Origin: Microbispora amethystogenes
GTDB lineage: Bacteria; Actinomycetota; Actinomycetes; Streptosporangiales; Streptosporangiaceae
NCBI RefSeq assembly: GCF_016863015.1
Contig: NZ_BOOB01000054.1
Span: 1 to 64,000, forward strand
Direction of reading: 5' to 3'
DNA length: 64,000 bases
The notes under the pieces are model-generated. The model was given only the letters and a program-made list of their open reading frames with translations. It was not told the DNA's origin and did no database searches. Within the stretch, counting starts at the first letter, position 1. Every line of letters begins with the position of its first letter. The position numbers were made by a program, and so were the translations under genes. This document shows, one piece after another, positions 17,990 to 27,478 of this stretch.

Positions 17990-18880
17990 GGTTTGCGACT
18001 AGTGCCGCGTAGTGCCCTCCGCGCGCCAGCAGGTCCCGGTGCCGGCCGTGCTCCACGATCCGCCTTCCGTCGATCACCACGATCTGGCCGGCGTCCCGTA
18101 CGGTGCTCAGGCGGTGCGCGATGACGATGCGGGTCTACGGCAGCATGGCGAGGTTCCACTCGATCCTGGCCTCGGTGACCGTGTCCAGGTGGCTGGTCGC
18201 CTCGTCCAGCAGCAGCGCCGTGGGACGGCCGAGCAGGGCCCGGGCGAGCGCCAGCCGCTGCCGCTGACCGCCCGACAGGCCCATGCCCTCCGACAGTCGC
18301 GTGTCGTAGCCGAGGGGCATCGCCTCGATCTCCTCGTGGAGGCAGGCCAGCCGGGCGGCCTCCACGACCTCCGCGAGCGACGCGTCGGGGCGGGCCAGCG
18401 CAATGTTGTCCCGGATGGTGCCGGTGAACAGATGCGGCTCCTGCGTGACCACCCCGAAGTGGCGGCGCAGCGCGCCCCGGTCCAGCGCGTCGAGCGGGAC
18501 GCCGTCGAAGCCGACCGTGCCGGTGGTGGGCTGGTGGAGGCCGAGCATGAGGCGGGCCAGCGTGCTCTTGCCCGAGCCGGTACGGCCCACCAGCGCGACC
18601 TTCTCCCCCGGCCGGACGTCCAGGGTGATTCCGCGGAGGGTCCACGGCGCCTGCGGGTCGTGACGGTAGGAGACGTTCGTCAGCCGGATCCCGCCGCGCG
18701 GCCGGGACAGCCGGACCCCGCCCCGTGGCTCGGGGGCCGACTCCATGATGTCGGCCAGCCGCTCGACGTGGACGGCCGCCTCCTGCAACGTCCGCGCGGT
18801 CGCCTGCAGCGAGGTGATCGGTCCCAGCGCAGCGGCGGCCAGCGCGCAGAGCGTCAGCGTCTCGCCCAGCCCCGCCGTCC
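17990..18880 (-). pseudogene. Remnant of a bacteriocin-type ABC exporter (ATP-binding half)
   Basis: The readable frame starts near 18880 with the end of a membrane domain (GLGETLTLCALAAAALGP), then ERLADIME and a complete ATPase: GRTGSGKSTLARL, Q-loop TQEPHLF, LSGGQRQRLALARAL and LLLDEATSHLD. At 18135-18137 a TAG replaces the CAG of the expected [14 protein letters not shown], and the frame continues with [15 protein letters not shown] to about 17990. The peptidase and most of the membrane domain are missing on the 5' side, where the second CBM2 gene lies. Of exporter types, the NHLP/lantibiotic bacteriocin-processing exporters fit best. A truncated product of about 217 residues (18135-18788) could still be made, but it would not span the membrane. 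Confidence 0.8.
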
Positions 18881-18908
18881 CTCGGCCGGGCGACGGGAAC
18901 CGCAGCGG

Positions 18909-19760
18909 TCAGGAGGCGCAGGAGGCGCCGTTGAGGGTGTACCTCGTCGGCGACGGGTTCGAGCCGGTGTGGCTGCCGAGGAAGCCGATGGTCACGGACT
19001 TGCCCGGCGCGATGGTCTTGTTCCAGTCGAGGTTCGCCGCCGTCACCTCGGAGCCGGCCTGCGACCAGGTGGCCGACCAGCCCGTGGTCAGCTTCTGCCC
19101 GGGGTCGGGGAAGATGAACTTGAGGCGCCATCCGCTCACGGGCGTCTCGGTCGCGTTGGTGATCGTGATGCTCGTGCTCATCCCGCTCCACCAGTCGGAG
19201 GAGCTGACCGTCACCCGGCAGGTGACCACGGCCGGTGAGGCCGAGGGCGAGGGCGGGTAGACGATGTCGTTGTAGATGGTCACGGACACGGAGCCGGACG
19301 GCGGGCTGACCGCGCCCTTCGTGTCCACCGCCACGACGTAAAGCTGGTGGACCTGGGAGGGAGTCGTGCCGGGCGGCCAGGGCAGGTAGACGGAGCCCGA
19401 GGTGACCGTGCCCGCGAAGGTCCCAACGACCCTTTCGGCGCCGTTCCACACCTCGCGGACCTGGTAGCAGGCGATGCCGTCCGCGTCGCTGGCGGGCGCC
19501 CAGCGCAGGAGGACCTGCGTCAGGAAGACCTGGACGTCCTGCGGCGTTCCCGGGGCGGTCGGCGGCGTGTTCTGCTCCGACGGAGGCTGTATCGCCGGGC
19601 AGGGAGTGGGACTCGCCGTCGGCGACGGGCTCGGCGGAAACGTCGTATAGGCCACCGTGGTCCCGGCGGTCGCGCGGGCCGCCGCGGGCGCGACGATCGC
19701 GGCCCCCGCCAGCAGGGCCGCCGTGATCCAGGCGCCCGTCCCCGTTCTGCTCCGTGTCAT
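18909..19760 (-). CDS. Secreted FnIII + family 2 carbohydrate-binding module protein (copy 2)
   Basis: 283 residues from the ATG at 19760, preceded by AGGAG at good spacing. Signal peptide, Pro/Ser-rich linker, FnIII domain (LLRWAPASDADGIACYQVRE) and CBM2-like domain (SDWWSGMSTSITITN, GWSATWSQ, NPSPTRYTLNG) occur in the same order as in the gene at 16580. The two proteins are clearly paralogues across their whole length but diverged (for example DGIACYQVRE is shared). Neither has an enzyme domain. The 3' end stops about 30 bp before the exporter remnant begins. Confidence 0.85.
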   Translation of the reverse strand: MTRSRTGTGAWITAALLAGAAIVAPAAARATAGTTVAYTTFPPSPSPTASPTPCPAIQPPSEQNTPPTAPGTPQDVQVFLTQVLLRWAPASDADGIACYQVREVWNGAERVVGTFAGTVTSGSVYLPWPPGTTPSQVHQLYVVAVDTKGAVSPPSGSVSVTIYNDIVYPPSPSASPAVVTCRVTVSSSDWWSGMSTSITITNATETPVSGWRLKFIFPDPGQKLTTGWSATWSQAGSEVTAANLDWNKTIAPGKSVTIGFLGSHTGSNPSPTRYTLNGASCAS

Positions 19761-19955
19761 CCCCACTCCTTGTGTCGGCCGGCCCCCTTGCCCCGGATCG
19801 TCCGGGAATCTGGACTCGTGGTCAATGAAACGCGGGCGCGTGAGACCGTACGCCTGGGACGGACGGCGCACGGCCCTGCAACTTTCATCCGGAGTCCCCC
19901 GTCCGGTCAGGCCCGGCACTGTACGGCCGGACGCCGACGGCGGTACAAACTGATC

Positions 19956-20690
19956 GTGAAGCCACGTGCGAACTATGGGGTGGACGCGCCGGGGGTGCTC
20001 GCCGGGCTGGCGGTGGGCGGGATCGCGGAGACCGGGCTCGCCGTGATCCTCTTCGGCGTCGACTGGGTCGCCCCGGCGGTGGTGCTCCTGGTCGGCGGGA
20101 TCATGATGCTGACGGGCGCCGCCTTCTTCGCGCACACCACATTGCGCGGCAAGTTCCTGGTCTGGGACGAGGAACTGGACCGGCTCGGCCTCACCGGGAA
20201 CGAACGTGTCCTCGATCTCGGCTGCGGGCGCGGGCTCGTCCTGCTCAGGGCCGCGGCGAGGGTCCCCGGCGGCCACGCGACCGGGCTGGACCTGTGGACC
20301 GCGGACCAGTCGGGCAACACGGCGGAGGCCACTTCGGCCAACGCCGCCGCCGAAGGAGTCACCGGCCGGGTCACCCTGGTCACCGCCGACATGCGCGACC
20401 TCCCCTTCGCCGACGCGGAGTTCGACGTGGTCGTGTCGAGCCTCGCCGTCCACAACATCCCCGACGACGAGGGGCGCGCGCTGGCCGTACGGGAGGCGTT
20501 CCGCGTGCTGAAGCCGGGCGGCAGGCTACGCCTGGCCGACTTCCGCAACGCCCGCCGGTACGCCGCCGTGCTCCGCGAGTGCGGGGCGGCCGACGTCGAG
20601 GTGTACGACCTCGGCTGGCGGTTCTGGTACGGCGGGCCACACGCCAGGACGACGATGGTCGCCGCCACCGCGGTCAGGCGGGAGACATGA
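19956..20690 (+). CDS. Class I SAM-dependent methyltransferase with N-terminal membrane helices
   Basis: 244 residues from GTG 19956. Two hydrophobic segments (about 12-58) are followed by a methyltransferase fold. Motif I is VLDLGCGRGLVLL, then TGLDLW, the acidic DMRDLPFADAEFDVVVS and the post-I VLKPGGRLRLADF. It is closest in style to UbiE/Methyltransf_11 proteins; the substrate is unknown. TACAAA lies six bases before the GTG, so the mRNA may be leaderless. The last 17 bp overlap the convergent VOC gene. Confidence 0.82.
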   Translation: MKPRANYGVDAPGVLAGLAVGGIAETGLAVILFGVDWVAPAVVLLVGGIMMLTGAAFFAHTTLRGKFLVWDEELDRLGLTGNERVLDLGCGRGLVLLRAAARVPGGHATGLDLWTADQSGNTAEATSANAAAEGVTGRVTLVTADMRDLPFADAEFDVVVSSLAVHNIPDDEGRALAVREAFRVLKPGGRLRLADFRNARRYAAVLRECGAADVEVYDLGWRFWYGGPHARTTMVAATAVRRET

Positions 20691-21048
20691 CCTCGTAGAG
20701 GTTGCGCGTGGCGTCGACGAAGAACAGCCCGCGCGGGCACAAAGGGTGGTCGATCCGGCCGTTGTCGGGATGGGCCGGATGGCTGCCGTAGGGCACCCCG
20801 GCCTCCCGCAGCCGGGCCAGGATCCGGTCGAACGTGTCCGGATCCACGTCGAAGGCCAGATGCACGCCGATGGGGTCGTCCACGGTCATGAAGTCCAGGG
20901 TCAGCGTGTCGTTCACCCGTACGGGCGCGAAGTGGCCCTCGCGGCCGGCGGGCGGCAGCTCCTCCAGACCCATGATCGAGGCGAAGAAGCGGGCCGCCTC
21001 GCGGTTGTCCGCGGCGGGGACGATGGTGTGGTTCAAGGTGATGGTCAC
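20674..21048 (-). CDS. VOC (glyoxalase/bleomycin-resistance) family protein
   Basis: 124 residues with paired beta-alpha-beta-beta-beta modules: LNHTIVPAADNREAARFFASIMG at the start, and FVDATRNLYEVM at the end, where His and Glu usually ligate metal. It could be a small dioxygenase, isomerase or drug-binding protein. The GTG start overlaps the TetR stop by four bases (GTGA), so the two are translationally coupled and its ligand may be linked to the TetR effector. Confidence 0.85.
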   Translation of the reverse strand: MTITLNHTIVPAADNREAARFFASIMGLEELPPAGREGHFAPVRVNDTLTLDFMTVDDPIGVHLAFDVDPDTFDRILARLREAGVPYGSHPAHPDNGRIDHPLCPRGLFFVDATRNLYEVMSPA

Positions 21049-21692
21049 GCCGGGCTCCCGGGGATGCCGCTCACGGGGGTGCCGAGGGTGCCGTGCAGGA
21101 GGACGTCGACGAGCTCCCCGGGAGATGAGCCCAGGTCGCCGGACGCGGGAAGGGGCCGGGTGAAGAGCATCCCCAGGAAGACCGACGCGACCTTTCCGGG
21201 CTCCAGGCGCAGCGCCGCCCGGTCGGGCTCGATCAGCTCGACGATCGCCTCGTGGGTCGCCTTCATCGACGCCTCCCTGCCACCGGTGGCCCGCCGGTCT
21301 CCGGAGCCGCGCTCGCGGCGGTGCCCGCTGCCGTGCAGGGCGCCGATCACGGTGCCCATGCGGCCCAGGTGGGCGCGCAGCGCCTCGGCCGCCTGCGTCA
21401 GCCGATCGGCCAGCGGTTCGTCGAGGGAGATCGAGGCCAGTTCGCGTAGCACGTGGCCGGGGTTCATCGCCTCGGCGAGACACGCGTCGAGGAGCTCGTC
21501 CTTGTCGGCGAAGACCCGGAAGATCGTGCCCTCCCCGATGCCGGCCGCACGGGCGATCTGGCTGGTGGTCACGGCCGCGCCGTGTTCGGCGACCAGCGGA
21601 AGCGCAGCGGCCACGATCATCTCTCTGCGTTGCTCGGTGCTCATCGCCGGCGCTCGCCGGCGTGGTGTCGTCGTTTCTGTCATGTGATCCAT
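21045..21692 (-). CDS. TetR family transcriptional repressor
   Basis: 215 residues. The N-terminal helix-turn-helix reads VTTSQIARAAGIGEGTIFRVFADKDELLDACL, a textbook TetR domain; the C-terminal ligand domain is variable. An alternative ATG at 21683 would remove three residues. A near-perfect palindrome lies 6 bp upstream of the start and is the probable autoregulatory operator. The gene heads an operon with the coupled VOC gene. Confidence 0.92.
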   Translation of the reverse strand: MDHMTETTTPRRRAPAMSTEQRREMIVAAALPLVAEHGAAVTTSQIARAAGIGEGTIFRVFADKDELLDACLAEAMNPGHVLRELASISLDEPLADRLTQAAEALRAHLGRMGTVIGALHGSGHRRERGSGDRRATGGREASMKATHEAIVELIEPDRAALRLEPGKVASVFLGMLFTRPLPASGDLGSSPGELVDVLLHGTLGTPVSGIPGSPA

Positions 21693-21697
21693 AGTGC

Positions 21698-21715
21698 GGA
21701 GTGAGCACTCACTCC
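21698..21715. promoter_or_regulatory. Palindromic TetR operator
   Basis: GGAGTGAGCACTCACTCC: two exact 8-bp arms around a 2-bp centre. It is directly upstream of the TetR start and may also control the rightward gene at 21856. Confidence 0.8.
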
Positions 21716-21855
21716 GTCAAGGGAAATACGTCACCGCTCCCGACCCTGTCGTCGCCGCCGAGCTTCTGCTTGCGAGCCTTCTCTCGGGCCCACTGAAGTT
21801 GTCAGTCCCGTTCGCCATGATCGGCACGCGTACCGAGCACACACGAGGGAGTGCC

Positions 21856-22308
21856 ATGGCTGAGATCATCAAGCGCCTTCTCGACCCCTGGAAGATAGAG
21901 CCGTACCTGCGGGGGGTCGCGGACGTCGAAGCGCCGTGGAGCGTCGCCGGAGGCACCTCCGGCGACGAATGGATCACCATCGGTCCCGACGGCATCGCGC
22001 TCGACGCCGCCCACTACGGTCACGCTCTCATCGAGTACGAACTCTGGGACGGCGAGCCGCCCGCCTCGGACTGGGAGGAAAGCCGGTCCGGGAGCATCTA
22101 CCTGACCTCCGGAAAGATCTGCGCGATCACTTCGTACGTCGAAGAAATCGATGAAGACGGGGATTTCGATCTCGGCCGCCCAGGCCAGGAGTGGCGGTTC
22201 AGAGCCCACCGCAAGCCCCTCAGCCACGAGAACTTCACCGCGGACGTCATCCGCCTCTCGCTGTTCAAGCTGCAGTTCTGGGCACCCACGGAGGACAGCC
22301 GGATGTGA
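21856..22308 (+). CDS. Small acidic protein of unknown function
   Basis: 150 residues from ATG 21856, with GAGGGA as ribosome-binding site. The sequence begins MAEIIKRLLDPWKIEPY and is rich in Asp, Glu and Trp, with no signal peptide or membrane segment. The pattern (DEWITIGPDGIAL, YELWDGEPPASDW, FRAHRKPL) suggests a compact beta-rich fold, but I do not recognise the family. The TetR operator is 140 bp upstream, so co-regulation is possible. Confidence 0.7.
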   Translation: MAEIIKRLLDPWKIEPYLRGVADVEAPWSVAGGTSGDEWITIGPDGIALDAAHYGHALIEYELWDGEPPASDWEESRSGSIYLTSGKICAITSYVEEIDEDGDFDLGRPGQEWRFRAHRKPLSHENFTADVIRLSLFKLQFWAPTEDSRM

Positions 22309-22464
22309 TCGGGTTCACTGACTGCTCGCCGGCCCCGCGAGCCGCCGCGAACTCCGCCGCGAGCGCGCTGAGGTCGCGTCGCACGGCCAGGGCGGGCAAG
22401 CCACTGGGCGCCACGGCAAGCCTGTTCCAGGTCAGTCCCAAGTGCGCGACGCCATGCTGGCTTC

Positions 22465-23007
22465 ATGGACCTGAGCGAGGCTTTCGAGGGACTCACCACG
22501 ACCGTGACCCCGGGTCGCCGCATGCCGGGCAAGATCGGGATGGGCATCCTCCTGATCTGCTGGCTCACGCTCGGCGTGCTGCCCTTCGTGGTCGCGGTGC
22601 CGGACTTCCAGCTGGCGACCGGGAAGATCGGCACCCCCGGCACCCTCACCGTCGTCTCCTGCGTCTCCCTCGGTCAGGGACGCTACGACTGCAAGGGCCG
22701 GTTCGTCCCCGACAGTGGTGGAGACGCGGTCCCGGTGGCCGCCTCACCCGACTCGGAGGCGGGGGACGTGACGCGGGCCCAGCTCACCCCCGAGGGCGAC
22801 CGGGCGCTGCCGTCCGGCACGAAGGGCGTCCTGCGGGCCATGACACTCCCCGCAACCGGCCTCGTGGTGCTGGCCTTCCTGCCGTACGTCCTGCTGTATG
22901 TCTTCAAGGTCAGGCGGGGCCGCAGAACCTCCGTGATCGCGGGATCGGTGGTCGCCACCCTGTCCCTGGTACTGATCGTGATCGGCCTGGTCGCCGCCAC
23001 CTCCTGA
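22465..23007 (+). CDS. Membrane protein of unknown function (three predicted helices)
   Basis: 180 residues. Helices are visible at about 27-46, 127-146 and 157-178. A loop of about 80 residues between the first and second carries two cysteines (VSCVSL, YDCKGR) that could form a disulfide outside the cell. No domain is recognised. Confidence 0.7.
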   Translation: MDLSEAFEGLTTTVTPGRRMPGKIGMGILLICWLTLGVLPFVVAVPDFQLATGKIGTPGTLTVVSCVSLGQGRYDCKGRFVPDSGGDAVPVAASPDSEAGDVTRAQLTPEGDRALPSGTKGVLRAMTLPATGLVVLAFLPYVLLYVFKVRRGRRTSVIAGSVVATLSLVLIVIGLVAATS

Positions 23008-24076
<1,069 letters not shown>

Positions 24077-24091
24077 CCGCCTGGAGCCGAC

Positions 24092-24661
24092 ATGATCAGC
24101 GCACGCGAAGTCGTCGAGCAAGCCGGCATAGATGTGAATGAACTGATCGACCGGCTCACCTCCGCCGCCGCAGCGGAGCTGGACGCCTTCTACCGGTACA
24201 CGATTCTGACCGCTTATCCGCTCGGTTTCGCCGATGAGGAAATACGCCAGATCCTCAAAGACATCCGCGATGAGGATCGCCACCACTTCGACGCACTCGT
24301 CAACCGCATCTACGAACTGGACGGAACGCTTCCCGGGGACATCCGGCAGTTCCTGGGAAGCGGACATGCGTCGCCGTGGGGATTCCCCGGCGATGCGCAG
24401 GATCCGGTCACGACACTCACCGAAGACGTACGACGCGCCGTCCACCCCTACGGAGGCCTGTGCGACCTCACCGAAGGCAGGGATCAACGCACCTTCGTGC
24501 TGGCCCAGGCGATCCGCAACGAGAAGACCGAACACATGGCGTGGCTGGAAGAGTTCCTCAGCACAGGACCGCCTGCGCGCTTCCGCCCCGGCTTCCGCGG
24601 CCGCTCCCCCTTCCTCTCCCGTCTGTCTGTCGCTTCCGAGAGGACCGACGCCTCGGCCTGA
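24092..24661 (+). CDS. Ferritin-like diiron protein
   Basis: 189 residues, mainly a four-helix bundle. Candidate iron ligands are Glu29 (AAELDAFYRY), Glu61/His64 (RDEDRHHFD) and Glu144, Glu147, His148 (NEKTEHMAW), the ferritin/Dps-like ExxH pattern. A single Cys lies at about 124. The last 25 residues are basic and disordered, as in some DNA-binding Dps tails. Likely roles are iron storage or peroxide protection; pairing with a MIP channel, which can pass hydrogen peroxide in other systems, is consistent with oxidative stress defence. Confidence 0.75.
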   Translation: MISAREVVEQAGIDVNELIDRLTSAAAAELDAFYRYTILTAYPLGFADEEIRQILKDIRDEDRHHFDALVNRIYELDGTLPGDIRQFLGSGHASPWGFPGDAQDPVTTLTEDVRRAVHPYGGLCDLTEGRDQRTFVLAQAIRNEKTEHMAWLEEFLSTGPPARFRPGFRGRSPFLSRLSVASERTDASA

Positions 24662-24714
24662 TCGACGCTTCCGCTCCACTTCCTCGGCCCTGCTGAACGT
24701 CGGCGGACAGCGCA

Positions 24715-26163
24715 TCAGTCACGGTCCCCGTCGTCCTTCGGCTCGGGCCGGTGGACGGCGAGGTCGCCGTACGGGCGCAGGAGCGTGGCCAGGTCGCCGG
24801 GTTTGTCACTCAGGGTGGCGTCGAGGAAGGCCCTGGTGGCCGCCGTGGTGACGGACAGGCCCCCGGTGCGGCCCAGGGAGCCGACAACGGACGGCACCGG
24901 CGGCAGGTAGAGCGGTGCGTCGGCGAAGGTGAGGTGCGCCGCGCCGGGGACCGTGATCCGGTAGCTCTCCGACGTGCTCAGCGCGATGATCCGGGTGAGA
25001 CGAGGGATGTACGACGGGTTGTCGGCCGGGTCGACGGGATGGGTGAGCGCGAGCACCGGCTGATGGTAGGGCTGGGGCGCGGGGTCGTACGGGTAGCCGT
25101 CCAGGTCGATCACCGCCGCGAACCGGGAGTCCTGGCGGGCGGCCCGCAGGGCGGCGCCTCCGCCGATGGAGTGCCCGGTCGCCGCCGCCCGCGCGGTGTC
25201 GAGCCGTCCGGTCAGCGGGCCGCGGATCTCTCCCCTGTCGAGGCGGCCGAGCTGGGTGAGGACGAAGCTGAGATCGGCGGCCCTGACCGCCGTCCAGCCG
25301 GTCGCGAGCCGTCTGTCCTCCTCGTCGTCGCCGGTGGCCACGACCCGCGTGCGGATCGTCCGTCCATCGTCGAGCACGACGGCGGCGGAGTCGTACGGGT
25401 GGTCGAGGGCCGCGACGACGTAGCCGCGGCCGGCCAGTTCCTCCGCCCACGCGGTGTTCTGGGTGCGCACGCCTCCCAGCCCGGGAGAGAACAGCACGAT
25501 CGGGAACCGCCCGGCCGCCGCAGGCACGTCGTACACGGCGCCGGTGCGGGCACGGACCGCGTCATCGAGCAGGAAGGCGGGCACGCCGATGTAGCCGGTC
25601 AGGCCGTCGGCGACCGTACGCGCCTCCCGCTCGGTGCGGCCGAGATACCGGGCACGGGGACCGGCCGTGCCCTTGGGCGCGGGGTACCACAACTGGACCA
25701 CGACCGTGCGGTGGTCGCCGGGCTCATCGGTGGCGGGCTCCGGGCGAGAGGTGTCGGTCCACTGCATCACGGCTGTGCCCACCGCGTACGGACCGGACGG
25801 CCCGGGGAACACGGGCACGGGCACCGCCCAGGCGGCGGCCGCGCTCGCACAAACGAGGCCGAGGCAGACCACGACTCCCGGCAGGGTCAGCCACCGTCTC
25901 ACCGGCCACGCCGGGCGTCCAGCGAGTACTGGCACGGCGAACGCGAGTGCGACCAGGACGCCGGCCAGCGCGGGCGCCAGCTGCCAGCGCAACCCGCGCA
26001 CGGTCAGCACGCTCCCGGACAGGGCGACGACCGCCGCCGCGGCGAGCGCGACCGGCCGCCGGGCTGGGGGTGGGCACCACCGCGACGACAGCAGGGCGAC
26101 GACGCCCAGCAGAAGCAGGATCTCCAGGGGTGACATGCCGATCCCCGCGATGGTCTCGATCAC
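24715..26163 (-). CDS. Alpha/beta hydrolase with N-terminal membrane helices
   Basis: 482 residues from GTG 26163 (an ATG at 26136 is an alternative). Three or four hydrophobic helices occupy about the first 130 residues. The rest is an alpha/beta hydrolase of the platelet-activating-factor acetylhydrolase type: oxyanion region LFSPGLGG, nucleophile GHSIGGGAAL, acid near DLDGYPYDP, and His in GAAHLTFAD. The catalytic domain should face the outside. Substrates would be lipid or polyester esters, not shown by the sequence. The gene converges on the ferritin-like gene. Confidence 0.85.
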   Translation of the reverse strand: MIETIAGIGMSPLEILLLLGVVALLSSRWCPPPARRPVALAAAAVVALSGSVLTVRGLRWQLAPALAGVLVALAFAVPVLAGRPAWPVRRWLTLPGVVVCLGLVCASAAAAWAVPVPVFPGPSGPYAVGTAVMQWTDTSRPEPATDEPGDHRTVVVQLWYPAPKGTAGPRARYLGRTEREARTVADGLTGYIGVPAFLLDDAVRARTGAVYDVPAAAGRFPIVLFSPGLGGVRTQNTAWAEELAGRGYVVAALDHPYDSAAVVLDDGRTIRTRVVATGDDEEDRRLATGWTAVRAADLSFVLTQLGRLDRGEIRGPLTGRLDTARAAATGHSIGGGAALRAARQDSRFAAVIDLDGYPYDPAPQPYHQPVLALTHPVDPADNPSYIPRLTRIIALSTSESYRITVPGAAHLTFADAPLYLPPVPSVVGSLGRTGGLSVTTAATRAFLDATLSDKPGDLATLLRPYGDLAVHRPEPKDDGDRD

Positions 26164-26310
26164 GCGACCAATCGTTGATCACGCAGGCCCCTCGCGCGTC
26201 CCCCTGGTGTCCCTGCTTTCGTGCGACCGCAGTCGCATCATCGCGCCGACAGTGATCCCGGAGTCTGATCACATCGGTCCAGGGGTGCCCACGAACGTTC
26301 GCCGGGTGGG

Positions 26311-26560
26311 TCAGGCGGCTTCGTTGGCGGGTCGCCCCCAGTCGCGTTGTTTCTCGCTGCGGATTCGGGCGCGTTCGCGTCGCTGGGCGGCGAGCACGTC
26401 GGGGTGGCGGGCGTTTGGCGTTGCGCCAGCGCAGGTAGGCCTGCAGCTTGCGAGCCGGCACGGTGCGGTTGGGAGGGTTGGAGTCGCCCATCACGAAGCC
26501 GCGTAGCGGCCCGAACTGGTCAAAGGAGTGGACTCCTCGTGAGTCGCGCCGCTCGTTCGT
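26311..26560 (-). pseudogene. Frameshifted C-terminal transposase-like remnant
   Basis: On the minus strand a piece beginning VHSFDQFGPLRGFVMGDSN reads through AYLRWRNA and then loses frame by one inserted A. The frame resumes as ARHPDVLAAQRRERARIR and ends NEAA-stop at 26311. The joined sequence resembles the C-terminal tail of bacterial transposases as I remember them; the IS family is not certain. No terminal inverted repeats are seen. It lies about 85 bp from tRNA-Ala. Confidence 0.5.
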
Positions 26561-26643
26561 ATCGATCATGAGCGACGACTCCGAGATCGGAAAAGGGGCC
26601 CCGGAGGAACCTCCGAGACCCCTTCTCACCTGCAAAATCGTTG

Positions 26644-26717
26644 TGGAGCTATGGGGATTTGAACCCCAGACCCCTTCGATGCGAACGAAGTGCGCTACCG
26701 GACTGCGCTATAGCCCC
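26644..26717 (-). tRNA. tRNA-Ala (anticodon CGC)
   Basis: 74 nt fold into a full cloverleaf: acceptor GGGGCTA/TAGCTCC with discriminator A, anticodon stem CTTCG/CGAAG around loop TTCGCAT, and T-stem TGGGG/CCCCA. The third acceptor pair is G-U, the alanine identity element. CCA is not encoded. Confidence 0.95.
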
Positions 26718-26767
26718 AACGACCTCGATTAGATTACCAAACTCTGCGGGGTGTTCGCGCCACCGAA

Positions 26768-27478
26768 TCAGTCGCCGACCGCGCGCCGCCCGTCGGCGTA
26801 CTGGTCGAAGACCTGCGAACGCTTGCGCGCCTCGAACTTGATGATCTCTGCCTCGCGGGCCAGGGCGGCCAGGGCGCGGCGGCGCTCCCGCTGCCGGCGC
26901 AGGTACGCCGCCCGTGCCCGCGCTGCCTTCTCCCGCTGCTCCCGGTCGGCGCGTACGGCCACGCGCAGCACGGCGAGGTAGCCGACGAGGAGCACGCCGG
27001 AGGGCGCGACCGCCCACCAGGGCATCACGCGGACGGCCGCGGTGACCACGGAGGCCAGGACGAGCAGAACGCTCCACAGGAGGCGCCTGCGGCGGCGCGC
27101 GAGGATCCGGGCGCGGCGATGGGCGGCCACCCTGCGTGCCCGCGTGTGTCTCTCCGCCGCGACCTGGTCGGCGGCCTGGTCCGCGGACGCCGGCGCGGCG
27201 GAATCCGGGGACGAGGTGGACCTTTCAGGGGCGGTGACGACCGTGTCGGCGTCGTTCTCCTCGGCACCGTCCTCAAGAGCGGAACCGTCTGCAGGGTCGG
27301 CTTCGGGGCCGGCTTCGAGGTCTGACGAGCCTGCGGCGGGCGGCTCGGACAGCGTGGTCGCCTCCGCCTGGTCCTCGAACAGGTCGTCGTCGATGTGGCG
27401 GTCGCGGCGCAGCCACATGGGCAGCAGGACGCTGAGCCACATCACCACGATGGCGAGGTAGAGCACGGCGCTACCCAC
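26768..27478 (-). CDS. glpR: GlpR/SepX, actinobacterial divisome membrane protein
   Basis: 236 residues: an N-terminal TM helix (VLYLAIVVMWLSVLLPMWL), an acidic disordered linker (about 30-110), a basic helix, a TM hairpin (about 133-175) and a basic C-terminal helix ending RSQVFDQYADGRRAVGD. This matches SepX of Streptomyces and GlpR of Corynebacterium, which recruit the gephyrin-like protein Glp (a MoeA homologue) to FtsZ and the division site. The Glp-type gene (30807-31991) is on the same strand a few kilobases upstream, which supports the assignment. Confidence 0.88.
   Translation of the reverse strand: MGSAVLYLAIVVMWLSVLLPMWLRRDRHIDDDLFEDQAEATTLSEPPAAGSSDLEAGPEADPADGSALEDGAEENDADTVVTAPERSTSSPDSAAPASADQAADQVAAERHTRARRVAAHRRARILARRRRRLLWSVLLVLASVVTAAVRVMPWWAVAPSGVLLVGYLAVLRVAVRADREQREKAARARAAYLRRQRERRRALAALAREAEIIKFEARKRSQVFDQYADGRRAVGD

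Noticed and set aside
22309-22464. Possible short genes between 22309 and 22464
   Set aside because: No frame with start context or plausible composition.
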